Positions 8,830 to 16,433 of a stretch of DNA of 37,759 nt are shown in pieces. The stretch is taken from assembly GCA_020721085.1 (NCBI GenBank), contig DYNJ01000004.1:1-37759 (forward strand). The letters run 5' to 3'. Positions within the stretch are counted from its first letter, which is position 1, and every line of letters starts with the position of its first letter. Origin of the DNA: Sulfurovum sp. (GTDB taxonomy: Bacteria; Campylobacterota; Campylobacteria; Campylobacterales; Sulfurovaceae). The notes under the pieces were generated by a model. It saw only the letters and a program-made list of their open reading frames with translations, was not told the DNA's origin and did not search any database. The position numbers and the translations under genes are program-made.

Positions 8830-9853
8830 AAGCCATTTGTTGTAGGATATCTATCTCGTCAAGAGCTTTACCGGTACCTCTTGCAACCGCTAGCAGAGGA
8901 TCTTCGGCTATATAAACAGGCAATTTAACAATGTCCGAAAGATATTTATCCAAGCCTCTGATCAAAGCACCTCCGCCGGTCAAACAGATACCGTTGAGTA
9001 CGATATCGCCTGCCAGATCAGGCGGTGTCTGCTCAAGAATATTTTTAAGCGCTTCGCCGATCTCGCGAAGCGGTTCTTTCATTGCCTCTCTGATATGCTC
9101 GCTGTCAACCTCCACAGATATAAGTGTTCCCTCCACCTGATCACGGCCGCTGACTGTGGCGGTAAGCTCTTCGGTCAGCGGAATGGCAGTACCGATCTTG
9201 ATCTTGATGTCTTCGGCTGTCCTTTCTCCGATGAGAAGGTTGAACTTCTTTTTGATATATTCCGCAATCGCGCTGTCTATCTTGTCGCCCGCAACACGGA
9301 TAGATTTGCTGACCACCAGTCCGCCCAAAGAGATGACGCCGATCTCTGTGGTGCCTCCTCCTATATCCACTATCAGGTTTCCGTTGGGTTCTTTGACAGA
9401 AAGTCCTGCACCAATCGCTGCAGCCATCGGTTCTTCTATGAGATAAACGCTGCGTGCACCGGCATTGACGGCAGCTTCTCTAACCGCTTTTCTCTCTACC
9501 TGTGTCAAGCCGTAGGGAACACAGATGATGATGCGCGGGCTAAAGAATCTCTTTCTTTTGTGTGATTTTTCGATAAAGAAACGAATCATCTTTTCAGTTA
9601 TATTAAAATCGGCGATTACCCCATCTTTCATCGGACGAATCGCAGTGATACCGCTAGGAGTCTTACCTACCATATCTTTTGCCTCTTGTCCGACCGCCAA
9701 AATATGTTGTACACCGTTTTTGCCTGTTTGTATAGCCACGACTGACGGCTCATTGATACTGATCCCCTGGCCTTTGACCAATACAAGAGTATTTGCTGTT
9801 CCAAGATCGATCGCAAGATCGTTGGAGAACATTCCAAAAAGTTTTTTAAACAT
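8819..9853 (-). CDS. mreB: Rod shape-determining protein MreB
   Basis: Bacterial actin that forms membrane-associated filaments directing lateral wall synthesis. The 344 aa begin with FSNDLAIDLGTANTLV, the phosphate 1 loop of the actin/Hsp70 fold; LIVDIGGGTTEIGVISLGG is phosphate 2 and CLTGGGALIRGLD the adenosine motif. The N-terminal MFKKLFGMF resembles the amphipathic membrane-binding helix. An AAGGATT RBS precedes the ATG. It lies 12 bp after clpX and overlaps mreC by 11 nt. Confidence 0.98.
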   Translation of the reverse strand: MFKKLFGMFSNDLAIDLGTANTLVLVKGQGISINEPSVVAIQTGKNGVQHILAVGQEAKDMVGKTPSGITAIRPMKDGVIADFNITEKMIRFFIEKSHKRKRFFSPRIIICVPYGLTQVERKAVREAAVNAGARSVYLIEEPMAAAIGAGLSVKEPNGNLIVDIGGGTTEIGVISLGGLVVSKSIRVAGDKIDSAIAEYIKKKFNLLIGERTAEDIKIKIGTAIPLTEELTATVSGRDQVEGTLISVEVDSEHIREAMKEPLREIGEALKNILEQTPPDLAGDIVLNGICLTGGGALIRGLDKYLSDIVKLPVYIAEDPLLAVARGTGKALDEIDILQQMAYEE

Positions 9854-9865
9854 TATAATCCTTTA

Positions 9866-11089
9866 TTATGCGCTTAATTTGTTTTTTATATAGATTGGTT
9901 TTGTACCGTGCTCGATCACATCGGCTGTGATCACTGCTTCATAACCGCTGTATTCCGGCAATTCATACATGATCTCCAGCAGAGCCTGCTCCATGATCGA
10001 GCGAAGCCCCCTAGCGCCTGTTTTGCGTTCGATCGCCCGTTGTGCGATCATCTCCAGCGATTCCGGCTCGAAAGAGAGGAGGACACCGTCTATCTTAAAG
10101 AGTTTTTGGTACTGCTTGACCAATGAATTTTTCGGTTCTACCAATATCCGCACCATATCTTCTTTGGTGATCTGGTTGAGTGCGGCGTGGACATGAAGAC
10201 GGCCGATCAGTTCCGGGATGAGACCAAAGCTGACAAGATCACCGGATTCTGCGAATTGAAGCAGATCACTTTCGTCTTTTTTGCTTCTTTTCTCTTGCCC
10301 GAAGCCTAGTATATTGCTGCCTAATCTTCTTCTGATGATCTCCTCGAGCCCGTCAAAAGCTCCTCCGCAAATAAAGAGAATATTGGTCGTATCTATCTGC
10401 AAAAAGTCCTGATTGGGATGTTTGCGTCCGCCTTTGGGCGGGATGTTGACGATAGAACCTTCGATGATCTTCAGCAATGCCTGCTGAACGCCTTCTCCTG
10501 AGACATCCCGTGTAATCGAACGGTTCTCTCCCATCCGCGCAATTTTGTCAACTTCATCGACAAAAACAATACCTCGTTGGGCAAGCTCTATATTGCCGTC
10601 CGCCTCTTGGAGAAGTTTGGTAAGGATATTTTCGACATCTTCTCCTACATAACCGGCTTCGGTAAGGCTGGTAGCATCGGTAATCGCGATAGGGACATTC
10701 AAAAATCGTGCGATCGTCTGTGCAAGCAGAGTTTTACCGCTTCCGGTCGGTCCTATCAAAAGGATATTGGATTTGGCGATCTGTGTTTGATCTTTTTCGT
10801 CATTGCTAAAGATGCGTTTATAGTGGTTGTAAACGGCCACGCTCAGCGTTTTTTTGGCAATATCTTGTCCGACCACATACTCATCGAGCATATGTTTGAT
10901 CTCTTTGGGCGCAAGCAGCATCTCTTGGATATCCAGATCTGTAAAACCGGATTGCTGTTCTTCTTCGCCAAAAAGTATTTTGTATGCCGAAACGACACAA
11001 TTGGAGCAGATATATGCATGGTCACCTGCAATCAACAGATTCTTGTCACTCTCGTGAGTTCCGCAAAAACTGCATTCATTCTCAGACAT
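9866..11089 (-). CDS. clpX: ATP-dependent Clp protease ATP-binding subunit ClpX
   Basis: AAA+ unfoldase that feeds tagged substrates to ClpP. The N-terminal zinc-binding domain has Cys6, Cys9, Cys28 and Cys31 (CSFC...CSNC). Walker A is GPTGSGKT and Walker B is [19 protein letters not shown] is the pore loop; the LGF tripeptide in NILGFGQEK is the likely ClpP-docking loop; [11 protein letters not shown] is sensor 2. At 407 aa it is normal length. The start has AAGGAG upstream and overlaps the end of lpxA by 8 nt. Co-transcription of clpX with lipid A and cell-shape genes is a Campylobacterota-type arrangement; clpP is not in the window. Confidence 0.98.
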   Translation of the reverse strand: MSENECSFCGTHESDKNLLIAGDHAYICSNCVVSAYKILFGEEEQQSGFTDLDIQEMLLAPKEIKHMLDEYVVGQDIAKKTLSVAVYNHYKRIFSNDEKDQTQIAKSNILLIGPTGSGKTLLAQTIARFLNVPIAITDATSLTEAGYVGEDVENILTKLLQEADGNIELAQRGIVFVDEVDKIARMGENRSITRDVSGEGVQQALLKIIEGSIVNIPPKGGRKHPNQDFLQIDTTNILFICGGAFDGLEEIIRRRLGSNILGFGQEKRSKKDESDLLQFAESGDLVSFGLIPELIGRLHVHAALNQITKEDMVRILVEPKNSLVKQYQKLFKIDGVLLSFEPESLEMIAQRAIERKTGARGLRSIMEQALLEIMYELPEYSGYEAVITADVIEHGTKPIYIKNKLSA

Positions 11090-11870
11090 TCTGACTCCTT
11101 ACAAAAGGGATGCCCCGTTTTGTGTTGATGATAAACTCGCTAAGCTGCGCAATATAGATTGAGTTACTGTTTTTTGAAAGTTGTTTGGCACACTCTTGCA
11201 CGGGCAATCCTTGCCCAAAAAGCTCTCTATAGGCATTTTTGAGCTCATCGATAGCTTCCCTGGGCAGATTTCTTCTTAAGCCCGTGAGATTGAGACCCCG
11301 CAGGGTAGCTCTGTTGCCCTCTGCCATGCAAAACGGAGGCAGATCCTGCGTCAATGCGCTTGCACCCGCAAGCATCGCGTAATCGCCCAGTTTGACAAAC
11401 TGATGTATGGCGGACATGGCTCCTATGACAACACGGTTACCGATCTCGACATGACCTCCTAAATTGGCAGCATTGGCCAGGATGCAGTGATCTTCAATGA
11501 TCACATCATGCCCCACATGCACATATCCCATCAAGAGGTTGCCGCTGCCGATACGCGTGACACCGCCGCCGCCTTCCGTTCCGGGATTGATCAGGGTAAA
11601 TTCGCGGATAGTATTGTCATCGCCTATCACCAGTTTCACATCTTCTCCGTCAAATTTTAGATCCTGAGGTATCGATCCGACGACCGCATGGGAGAAGATA
11701 CGGTTATTTTTGCCGATCTGCGTATCGCCCTCGAGCAGAACATGTGAAGCAACCGTCGTACCGCTCCCGATCTTCACCTTTGATGAAATATAGGCAAAAG
11801 CGCCGATTGTAACATTGTTGCCTATGACTGCGCCTTCTTCTATGATCGCTGTCGGATGTATGTTTTGCAT
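11082..11870 (-). CDS. lpxA: UDP-N-acetylglucosamine acyltransferase LpxA
   Basis: First enzyme of lipid A synthesis: transfers a 3-hydroxyacyl chain from ACP to UDP-GlcNAc in the cytoplasm. The 262 aa are mostly left-handed beta-helix hexapeptide repeats ([20 protein letters not shown] onward). [10 protein letters not shown] contains the catalytic-type His, and the C-terminal part ([11 protein letters not shown]) is the LpxA-specific helical domain. It lies 15 bp after fabZ, which uses the same 3-hydroxyacyl-ACP pool, and overlaps clpX by 8 nt. No strong Shine-Dalgarno is visible. Confidence 0.97.
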   Translation of the reverse strand: MQNIHPTAIIEEGAVIGNNVTIGAFAYISSKVKIGSGTTVASHVLLEGDTQIGKNNRIFSHAVVGSIPQDLKFDGEDVKLVIGDDNTIREFTLINPGTEGGGGVTRIGSGNLLMGYVHVGHDVIIEDHCILANAANLGGHVEIGNRVVIGAMSAIHQFVKLGDYAMLAGASALTQDLPPFCMAEGNRATLRGLNLTGLRRNLPREAIDELKNAYRELFGQGLPVQECAKQLSKNSNSIYIAQLSEFIINTKRGIPFVRSQNV

Positions 11871-11885
11871 CTATCTGGCCACCCG

Positions 11886-12335
11886 CTATTTATCTACTAT
11901 CATTGCTTTGAGCTCGGCTTGTGCGACAACCTTGTCGTCTACATATGCTTTGGCATCAAACTGCCAAACCGCACCTTTGCGTTTCATGACAACAATCTTA
12001 TATACAAGTTTATCTCCGGGTGTGACAGGTGCTCTAAACTTTGCATTGTCGATACTCATGAAATAGACGACTTTGGTATCAGCCTGATTTTGTTCTTCTA
12101 TCGGAAGACTTTTGAAGGCCAGCACACCGCCTGCCTGCGCCATACCTTCGATGATCATAACGCCGGGATAGATCGGATGCCCCGGGAAGTGACCTTGAAA
12201 TACTCCCTCTGAGATAGTCACATTTTTATACCCTTCGATCAAATGACCCTCTTGTATCTCGGTGATTCTGTCGACCAGCAAAAATGGGTAACGGTGAGGC
12301 AATATCTTTTGGATTTCAACAATATCTATAAGCAA
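11886..12335 (-). CDS. fabZ: 3-hydroxyacyl-[acyl-carrier-protein] dehydratase FabZ
   Basis: Dehydrates 3-hydroxyacyl-ACP in fatty-acid elongation, competing with LpxA for substrate. The hot-dog-fold signature is clear: [14 protein letters not shown] at residues about 11-24, catalytic His in [12 protein letters not shown] and catalytic Glu in [11 protein letters not shown]. Length 149 aa is typical. The start is TTG (MLIDIVEIQ), supported by AAAGG about 8 nt upstream; no in-frame ATG fits better. It heads the minus-strand block, with a TATAAT about 30 bp upstream. Confidence 0.97.
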   Translation of the reverse strand: MLIDIVEIQKILPHRYPFLLVDRITEIQEGHLIEGYKNVTISEGVFQGHFPGHPIYPGVMIIEGMAQAGGVLAFKSLPIEEQNQADTKVVYFMSIDNAKFRAPVTPGDKLVYKIVVMKRKGAVWQFDAKAYVDDKVVAQAELKAMIVDK

Positions 12336-12364
12336 TTTTCGACCTTTTGTGAAAAATAAATTTT

Positions 12365-12370
12365 ATTATA
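12365..12370 (-). promoter_or_regulatory. Predicted -10 box of the fabZ-lpxA-clpX-mreB-mreC operon
   Basis: Minus-strand sequence GGGATATAATAAAA places TATAAT 30 nt before the fabZ TTG in the AT-rich gap after the CopZ-like gene. It is the best candidate for the main promoter of the block. Confidence 0.5.
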
Positions 12371-12434
12371 TCCCAAAAAAGCTAAAAATTTAATATCAAG
12401 TGGATGTTTCGATTTTTTTGTATTTATTAAAGGC

Positions 12435-12839
12435 TTAGAATTCTACTTTTTGAACCGCAACTATTTTTTTGATATCATTTATGCAGCATCTCCCTGCTGG
12501 GTGCCTCAAATCACATCGGTTGCCAAAGTTATCAATTCTGATCTTGATTTTATCCAAAAGACTATTGCTGACAAGCTCTGCCTTTGGGTAATTATAGCAA
12601 TAGCACAACAAAGCCTGATCCGAGGATGAGCTTTTGATTCCGATCTCTTTGTTGACCATGCTTGTAGTGAAAAGATCATCTTGGCTGTAATAGACTATAT
12701 CGCACTCTGGCGTACTGCAAAAATAGTAGGCGGCATCGCTGATTCTGCTTATATCTTTGACATGATGTATCATCGTATCAGATGATACTTTGTGTCCAGC
12801 CAGATTGCATGATGGACATTTATCTGCGAAAAAAAGCAT
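12435..12839 (-). CDS. Stand-alone CopZ-N-terminal-like [2Fe-2S]/Zn-binding protein
   Basis: A 134-aa protein starting at the ATG preceded by AAGGA; the track's longer start (12872) lacks such support. Cysteines are arranged as C8xxC11 (CPSC), C41xxxxC46 in YYFCSTPECDIVYY, C79xC81 in LLCYCYNY, C109, and C118-C119 in HPAGRCCIND. This matches the N-terminal domain of the Archaeoglobus CopZ family, which binds a [2Fe-2S] cluster and a zinc ion. There the domain precedes an HMA copper-binding domain; here the HMA part is absent and no copper ATPase is nearby. A role in metal or redox handling is inferred. Confidence 0.75.
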   Translation of the reverse strand: MLFFADKCPSCNLAGHKVSSDTMIHHVKDISRISDAAYYFCSTPECDIVYYSQDDLFTTSMVNKEIGIKSSSSDQALLCYCYNYPKAELVSNSLLDKIKIRIDNFGNRCDLRHPAGRCCINDIKKIVAVQKVEF

Positions 12840-12891
12840 TTTAATCCTTTTGCATACGGCTATAAGTGCCAAAATGCGATAGAGCTTGGCA

Positions 12892-12897
12892 ATTATA
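12892..12897 (-). promoter_or_regulatory. Predicted -10 box of the CopZ-N-like gene
   Basis: Minus-strand CGTTATAATTGCC places TATAAT about 53 nt before the chosen ATG, inside the divergent intergenic region. It supports transcription of the gene as its own unit. Confidence 0.45.
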
Positions 12898-12932
12898 ACG
12901 ATTTTTGCTGAAATACCCGTAAAGAATTAATG

Positions 12933-12955
12933 TCTCTTTAATCGACCAAAAGAGA
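12933..12955. repeat. 7-bp inverted repeat in the divergent promoter region
   Basis: TCTCTTT and AAAGAGA flank 9 bases (AATCGACCA). It lies between the CopZ-N-like promoter and the 13024 gene and could be an operator or simply AT-rich symmetry. Confidence 0.4.
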
Positions 12956-12962
12956 TAATTGA

Positions 12963-12992
12963 AATATTATTCGTGATGAAATGAATAATATT
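12963..12992. promoter_or_regulatory. Perfect 10-bp inverted repeat upstream of 13024 gene (possible operator)
   Basis: AATATTATTC, a 10-base spacer (GTGATGAAAT), then GAATAATATT: all ten pairs are complementary. It ends about 30 nt before the ATG at 13024, so it overlaps or directly follows the likely promoter. The arm-spacer-arm geometry, about two helical turns between arm centres, suits binding by a dimeric regulator. It could also fold in RNA as a 10-bp stem. Confidence 0.5.
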
Positions 12993-13023
12993 AAAAAATT
13001 ATCAATAGTGCAGGGAGTACAAA

Positions 13024-13620
13024 ATGGATTTTTTGTGGAAAAGAACAATACAAGTATCAGTCTTGGCACTGCTATTGGCTGGCGTTGCGGTCGCTGACGA
13101 TGTAACCGATACGATAGATGAGGCAGTTGCGGCATATAAAAACGGTGAATTTGGCAAGGCTGCCGAGGATCTGACTTATGCTCTGGATCTAGTCAAACAA
13201 AAAAAAGGCGACAGCCTCAAGGCATATCTGCCGGAGCCTTTGAGCGGATGGACTGCCGAAGAGGCAAAATCCCAAACTGCCGGTGCTGCGATGTTTGGTG
13301 GGGGTACAATGATAAACCGCACCTACCGCAAAGGTGATGCGTCTGTTACGATCGATATAATGACAGACTCTCCGCTCATGCAGGCTATGACTGCTATGAT
13401 ATCCAATCCCATGCTTGCATCTTCGGATGGTGGCGAGTTGATGCGCATCAACCGTGAAAAGGCGATCGTCAAATACAACAAAGCAGATAAATCAGGTGAA
13501 GTTATGCTGCTAATTGACAAACGATTCATGATCACAGTCAAAGGCAACGAAGTCGCCAAGGAAGATTTGATAGAGTATGCCAAAACTATTGATGTCAACA
13601 AGCTTAAAAATATCAAATAG
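13024..13620 (+). CDS. Exported protein of unknown function (198 aa)
   Basis: ATG 13024 has AGGGAG upstream. A signal peptide (hydrophobic VSVLALLLAGVAVA) ends near ADD, predicting a periplasmic protein. Residues about 27-60 look like a single TPR-type helical pair (AVAAYKNGEFGKAAEDLTYAL), followed by a mixed alpha/beta domain with the SGWTAEEAK motif and a central RTYRKGDASVTIDIMTDSPL strand region. No enzyme motif is visible and I do not recognise the family. It is preceded by a strong inverted repeat and followed by a terminator-like hairpin, so it is likely a separately regulated single gene. Confidence 0.75.
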   Translation: MDFLWKRTIQVSVLALLLAGVAVADDVTDTIDEAVAAYKNGEFGKAAEDLTYALDLVKQKKGDSLKAYLPEPLSGWTAEEAKSQTAGAAMFGGGTMINRTYRKGDASVTIDIMTDSPLMQAMTAMISNPMLASSDGGELMRINREKAIVKYNKADKSGEVMLLIDKRFMITVKGNEVAKEDLIEYAKTIDVNKLKNIK

Positions 13621-13686
13621 CGAATTTAGATATACAGTTTTGCACATAAAAACTCTTGGTCCTTCCCGTACAGGATGAAAAGCGTC

Positions 13687-13713
13687 AAAAAATGATAACT
13701 TCTTATCGTTTTT
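13687..13713 (+). terminator. Terminator-like hairpin after the 13024 gene
   Basis: AAAATGATAA pairs with TTATCGTTTT across a CTTC loop (ten pairs, one G-T wobble), followed by further T residues. GC content is low, so strength is uncertain, but the position between two co-directional genes fits an intrinsic terminator. Confidence 0.45.
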
Positions 13714-13802
13714 AGCTTGTAGCGGGTCAAACACGATGTTGGCATGTGCAAAAGTTGAGTTAGATATATTGTTCTTAAAATGATAAGAGAAAAGGTTTTT
13801 AA

Positions 13803-14906
13803 ATGGCAATTTCTAAGTTTTGGCTGGTTGTATTGCTCATGACTCTGACAACAACCCTGTTAATCTCCGGTGAAGCAGAGCCGTACTTTAGGCGTTATGC
13901 GATAGAGTCTGCCGTTGTCAGCTATGAGATCAACGGCAGCGGGAAGATCGCAGAGAAAAGCCAAGTGACTATCGATGGCATCGCTACTTTAATATTTGCA
14001 GACTGGGGAGTCCGACAATCGTATCTGGAATATTATACCAAGTCAACAAGCGGAGGGATCAAGAAAACCGAAGTGATTCGTACTTTGTTTGTCGAAGATC
14101 ACGGTATGGTCTATAAGGTCGATTTTGATAAAGAGAAGATCGAAAAAAATGTAAATCCCATGATCAAAGATGCGATCAGCTCAAAAAAAGATCTCTATTT
14201 GACCCAGATGGAAGAGCTCAAGTCCAAAGGAAAAAAAGTAGGCTCTTCGGTCGTGCTGGGGCTTCAATGTGAAGAGTGGCAAGTCGGAGGAAACAAACTC
14301 TGCTATTATCAAGGTATTGTACTCAAAGAGGAATCGAAAGTGTCCGGTATCACTTTGGTTAAGACTGCTGTTAATATCGAGTATGAGGCAATTCCGGAAG
14401 ATGCGTTTGCTTTGCCGGACATGGCGCTTCTGAAACAAAAAGGATATCTGCTGGAACCAAAAGAGCAGTATATTGCCAATGCGCCGCAAAAGCCGTCTAA
14501 GGCACAGACAGCAACCGCTTCGGACGGGAACAACACAGAGGAGATACCGGAAGATGCCCAAAGCCAAACGGCCTACCTGGTCAAAGAGAGCGATGCAGAG
14601 ACACTGTTTAAGCAACAAAAGGAGATGTTGCAAACGCTATTGACTCAGACACAAGAGGCGCGGGTCTGTCTTGAAAATGCCGATGACAAGAGTGAGGCGG
14701 AAAAGTGTATTGAGGAGATGGTATATACCAAAGAAGAGATTTACGGCGACAAAGATCAAGAGTGCGGGATTTTGGATTGGACGGAGAGTATCAAAACAAA
14801 GAGACTTGAGAAGCTCGAAGATGAGACCATGAATCTCAAAAGAAAAATGCCTTGCATAAGAGGAAGCCGCAATTATCAAGACCTATCCGGCTGTATGTCT
14901 GATTGA
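13803..14906 (+). CDS. Exported protein of unknown function (367 aa, DUF4412-like N-terminal region)
   Basis: A signal peptide (FWLVVLLMTLTTTLLISGEA) predicts export; AAAAGG precedes the ATG. Residues about 25-200 form a beta-rich region with VSYEINGSGKIAEKSQVTIDG, GLQCEEWQVGGNKLCYYQGIVLK and a final IPEDAFALPDM, which resembles periplasmic DUF4412/LolA-like proteins that track a conversion from salt or lipid-binding folds; this assignment is tentative. The C-terminal ~150 residues are an acidic, Gln/Glu-rich helical stretch with six Cys (VCLENADDKSEAEKCIEEM, ECGI, MPCIRG, SGCMSD), possibly disulfide-linked. It ends in front of a gene-poor region that carries mobile-element relics. Confidence 0.7.
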   Translation: MAISKFWLVVLLMTLTTTLLISGEAEPYFRRYAIESAVVSYEINGSGKIAEKSQVTIDGIATLIFADWGVRQSYLEYYTKSTSGGIKKTEVIRTLFVEDHGMVYKVDFDKEKIEKNVNPMIKDAISSKKDLYLTQMEELKSKGKKVGSSVVLGLQCEEWQVGGNKLCYYQGIVLKEESKVSGITLVKTAVNIEYEAIPEDAFALPDMALLKQKGYLLEPKEQYIANAPQKPSKAQTATASDGNNTEEIPEDAQSQTAYLVKESDAETLFKQQKEMLQTLLTQTQEARVCLENADDKSEAEKCIEEMVYTKEEIYGDKDQECGILDWTESIKTKRLEKLEDETMNLKRKMPCIRGSRNYQDLSGCMSD

Positions 14907-15055
14907 GAAGTCCAGTTTTTTCACTACATCGTTAAAATTGAATCCTTCGTTCATTTGTCCATCCTTTAGAATATAAAATTCTATCGGACTAACACGAAAT
15001 TTCTAACACTCCCGAAGTTTCATCGAGTCTCTATCGAGTGTTGACCAATATATAT
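14907..15055 (-). pseudogene. Probable IS256-family end with truncated transposase start
   Basis: On the minus strand, GGGAGTGTTAGAAATTTCGTGTTAG resembles terminal repeats of IS256/mutator-type elements (compare their common ...ACACAAAATT...ACACTC pattern). About 25 nt further comes GGATGG and an ATG opening MNEGFNFNDVVKKL, similar in layout to IS256-family transposase N-termini, but the frame stops after 23 codons. No catalytic domain or second end is visible. Family assignment is from memory of consensus patterns and needs a database search. Confidence 0.35.
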
Positions 15056-15212
15056 TTGGGTTGCGAGGGTGTGACAAAGCTTGGTGATCCGCATGATCAA
15101 AGCTTGGATGATGTTTTGGTAGTCCTTTGAAATTTATTACAACCCCACTACTTCAAGCATTGGCATGGCTTAGACAAACCCTACTGCATAATCCGGGTTT
15201 AAGCTGACTGCT
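15056..15212. other. Non-coding stretch with short repeats
   Basis: No supported gene. It holds two direct copies of CAAAGCTTGG (15075-15084 and 15098-15107, 23-bp period) and a ~63-bp segment at 15130-15192 resembling one at 32861-32924. Together with the IS-like sequence before it, this looks like decayed mobile DNA between two converging genes. Confidence 0.5.
15130..15192. repeat. Diverged dispersed repeat, copy A
   Basis: Starts AAATTTAT, has CACTAC...CAAGCAT in the middle and ends CTGCATAAT. The segment at 32861-32924 has the same order (AAATTTAT, CTAC, CAACCAT, CTTG/CTTA, TTGCATAAT) at nearly the same spacing. By eye roughly two thirds of aligned bases match. Confidence 0.45.
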
Positions 15213-15755
15213 TTAGCGTACGATTTTGGTGAACTTGCTGCCCTCGATTGTCAAGTTATACATCAAGCCCTTGCTACCGAAGACAAAAGCGATGATGGGT
15301 TTGTTGAATGTCGCATTGCTGATATCTTTGCCTACACCCCATTCGATGATCGCTACAGAGCCATCGACACCGACTTCCCACCCGTCACTTTTTTGAAACT
15401 TATTTAGTGCCTCGTCGGTTAAAAAGGCGATAATAATACTTTTTTGCTGTGCGCCAAACTGGAATCCCACGGAGGCTGAGGCCGTACTGTAGTACTGTGT
15501 ATTTTTGCCTCCGACTCTGAGTACTCCCTCCCCATATTCACCGCCGATACCAATTCCGGCTTTGATCACTTTGGGAAAAATGAGTATGCCTTTGGCATTT
15601 TTGGTGATAAACTCTGAGGAGCCTTGTATCTCTTTGTTGAACTGAGCGATCGCCATATCTGCTTCGGTATTGATGACTTCCGCTGTTTTGGCATGAAGCA
15701 CCCCACTCGCAAGAGCCATGAGTAAAAAAGCTAACATGGATTTGATAAGTTTCAT
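15213..15755 (-). CDS. SYLF/YSC84-domain lipid-binding exported protein
   Basis: A 180-aa protein with a signal peptide (MLAFLLMALASGVLHA). The mature part is nearly all SYLF domain: NAKGILIFPKVIKAGIGIGGEYGEGVL, YYSTASASVGFQFGAQQKSIIIAF, and GVDGSVAIIEWG are its core motifs. SYLF proteins bind phospholipids, including phosphoinositides in eukaryotes; bacterial exported versions are thought to act in the periplasm or at the outer membrane. An AAGGA RBS and a TATAAT lie upstream in the divergent gap with the next gene. Confidence 0.88.
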   Translation of the reverse strand: MKLIKSMLAFLLMALASGVLHAKTAEVINTEADMAIAQFNKEIQGSSEFITKNAKGILIFPKVIKAGIGIGGEYGEGVLRVGGKNTQYYSTASASVGFQFGAQQKSIIIAFLTDEALNKFQKSDGWEVGVDGSVAIIEWGVGKDISNATFNKPIIAFVFGSKGLMYNLTIEGSKFTKIVR

Positions 15756-15781
15756 TGGATATCCTTCGTGTAATTTTGTAT

Positions 15782-15787
15782 ATTATA
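15782..15787 (-). promoter_or_regulatory. Predicted -10 box of the SYLF gene
   Basis: Minus-strand TTATGATATAATATAC contains TATAAT about 27 nt before the ATG; AAGGA follows as RBS. It sits back-to-back with the -10 of the divergent lipoprotein gene. Confidence 0.5.
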
Positions 15788-15824
15788 TCATAAATAAAAC
15801 TCAAAAATTCTAATATTTATTTGG

Positions 15825-15830
15825 TATAAT
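15825..15830 (+). promoter_or_regulatory. Predicted -10 box of the 15863 lipoprotein gene
   Basis: TTGGTATAATACG gives TATAAT 32 nt before the ATG, with AAAGG as RBS. AT-rich DNA precedes it, as expected for Campylobacterota promoters. Confidence 0.55.
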
Positions 15831-15862
15831 ACGCCGAAAGTCAAAATTGAAAGGTCTTATAA

Positions 15863-16276
15863 ATGCAAATCAAATCACTATTTTTACCCATCTCATTAGC
15901 TCTTGCAGGTTTTAGTATGTCAGCGTGTTCTGTCTATGATAAAATGCTTACGGTACCAAAAACTCTGACTGCAACAGGGCAGGTTAAGCCAAAACAGATT
16001 CCAGAAGCTTCTGCAGCTTACACTGCCGAGGAGAAGGAAAAAGCATACAAAAGCGCGATGCAGGATGTTGGCAAGAAGATCAAGCAGGATCCGAACTACA
16101 AAAAGCTTGCTCTTGCAACACCGGAAGATAAGAGTTGGTTTGGCGACTTGACCTATAAATTATGGGATCACCAAATCACAAAAGAGCAGTTTGTCTCTAC
16201 CGGACTCAAAAAATATCCGGATCGTTCATATGAGTTCAATTTCGTAGCCGACGGACTTCTCTCAAAGCCGCTTTAG
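15863..16276 (+). CDS. Small lipoprotein of unknown function
   Basis: A 137-aa protein with a type II signal peptide and lipobox SMSAC (Cys22). The mature part is Lys/Ala-rich, with a helical EEKEKAYKSAMQDVGKKIKQDPNYKKL region and a C-terminal WFGDLTYKLWDHQITKEQFVSTGLKKYPD region. No known domain is recognised; it is likely membrane-anchored in the periplasm. The stop codon lies inside a copy of the TTTAGAGGTGCC repeat. Confidence 0.75.
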   Translation: MQIKSLFLPISLALAGFSMSACSVYDKMLTVPKTLTATGQVKPKQIPEASAAYTAEEKEKAYKSAMQDVGKKIKQDPNYKKLALATPEDKSWFGDLTYKLWDHQITKEQFVSTGLKKYPDRSYEFNFVADGLLSKPL

Positions 16277-16422
16277 AGGTGCCTTTTATTCTATATTTTT
16301 AAATTCGTCCTACCTATTATCTTGGTTGGAAAGATAGCGATTGTATAATATCTTTTGAAGTGTAGTCAAGATATATAAATGAAGCTTAATTTCAATTTTT
16401 ATTTAAAAGAGGCACCCTAAAG
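16271..16422. repeat. ~150-bp MITE-like stretch with imperfect terminal inverted repeats
   Basis: The left end CTTTAGAGGTGCCTTTTA and the reverse complement of the right end, CTTTAGGGTGCCTCTTTTA, match apart from small indels. The interior is AT-rich, has no ORF, and includes a plus-strand TATAAT at 16344-16349. The left end overlaps the stop codon of the lipoprotein gene. A third copy of the core lies upstream of aspS. Confidence 0.45.
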
Positions 16423-16433
16423 ATATGACGGGC

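Noticed and set aside
8575-8928. Plus-strand ORFs opposite mreC, mreB, clpX and carB
   Set aside because: They are antisense shadows of genes with unmistakable family motifs and have no domains of their own.
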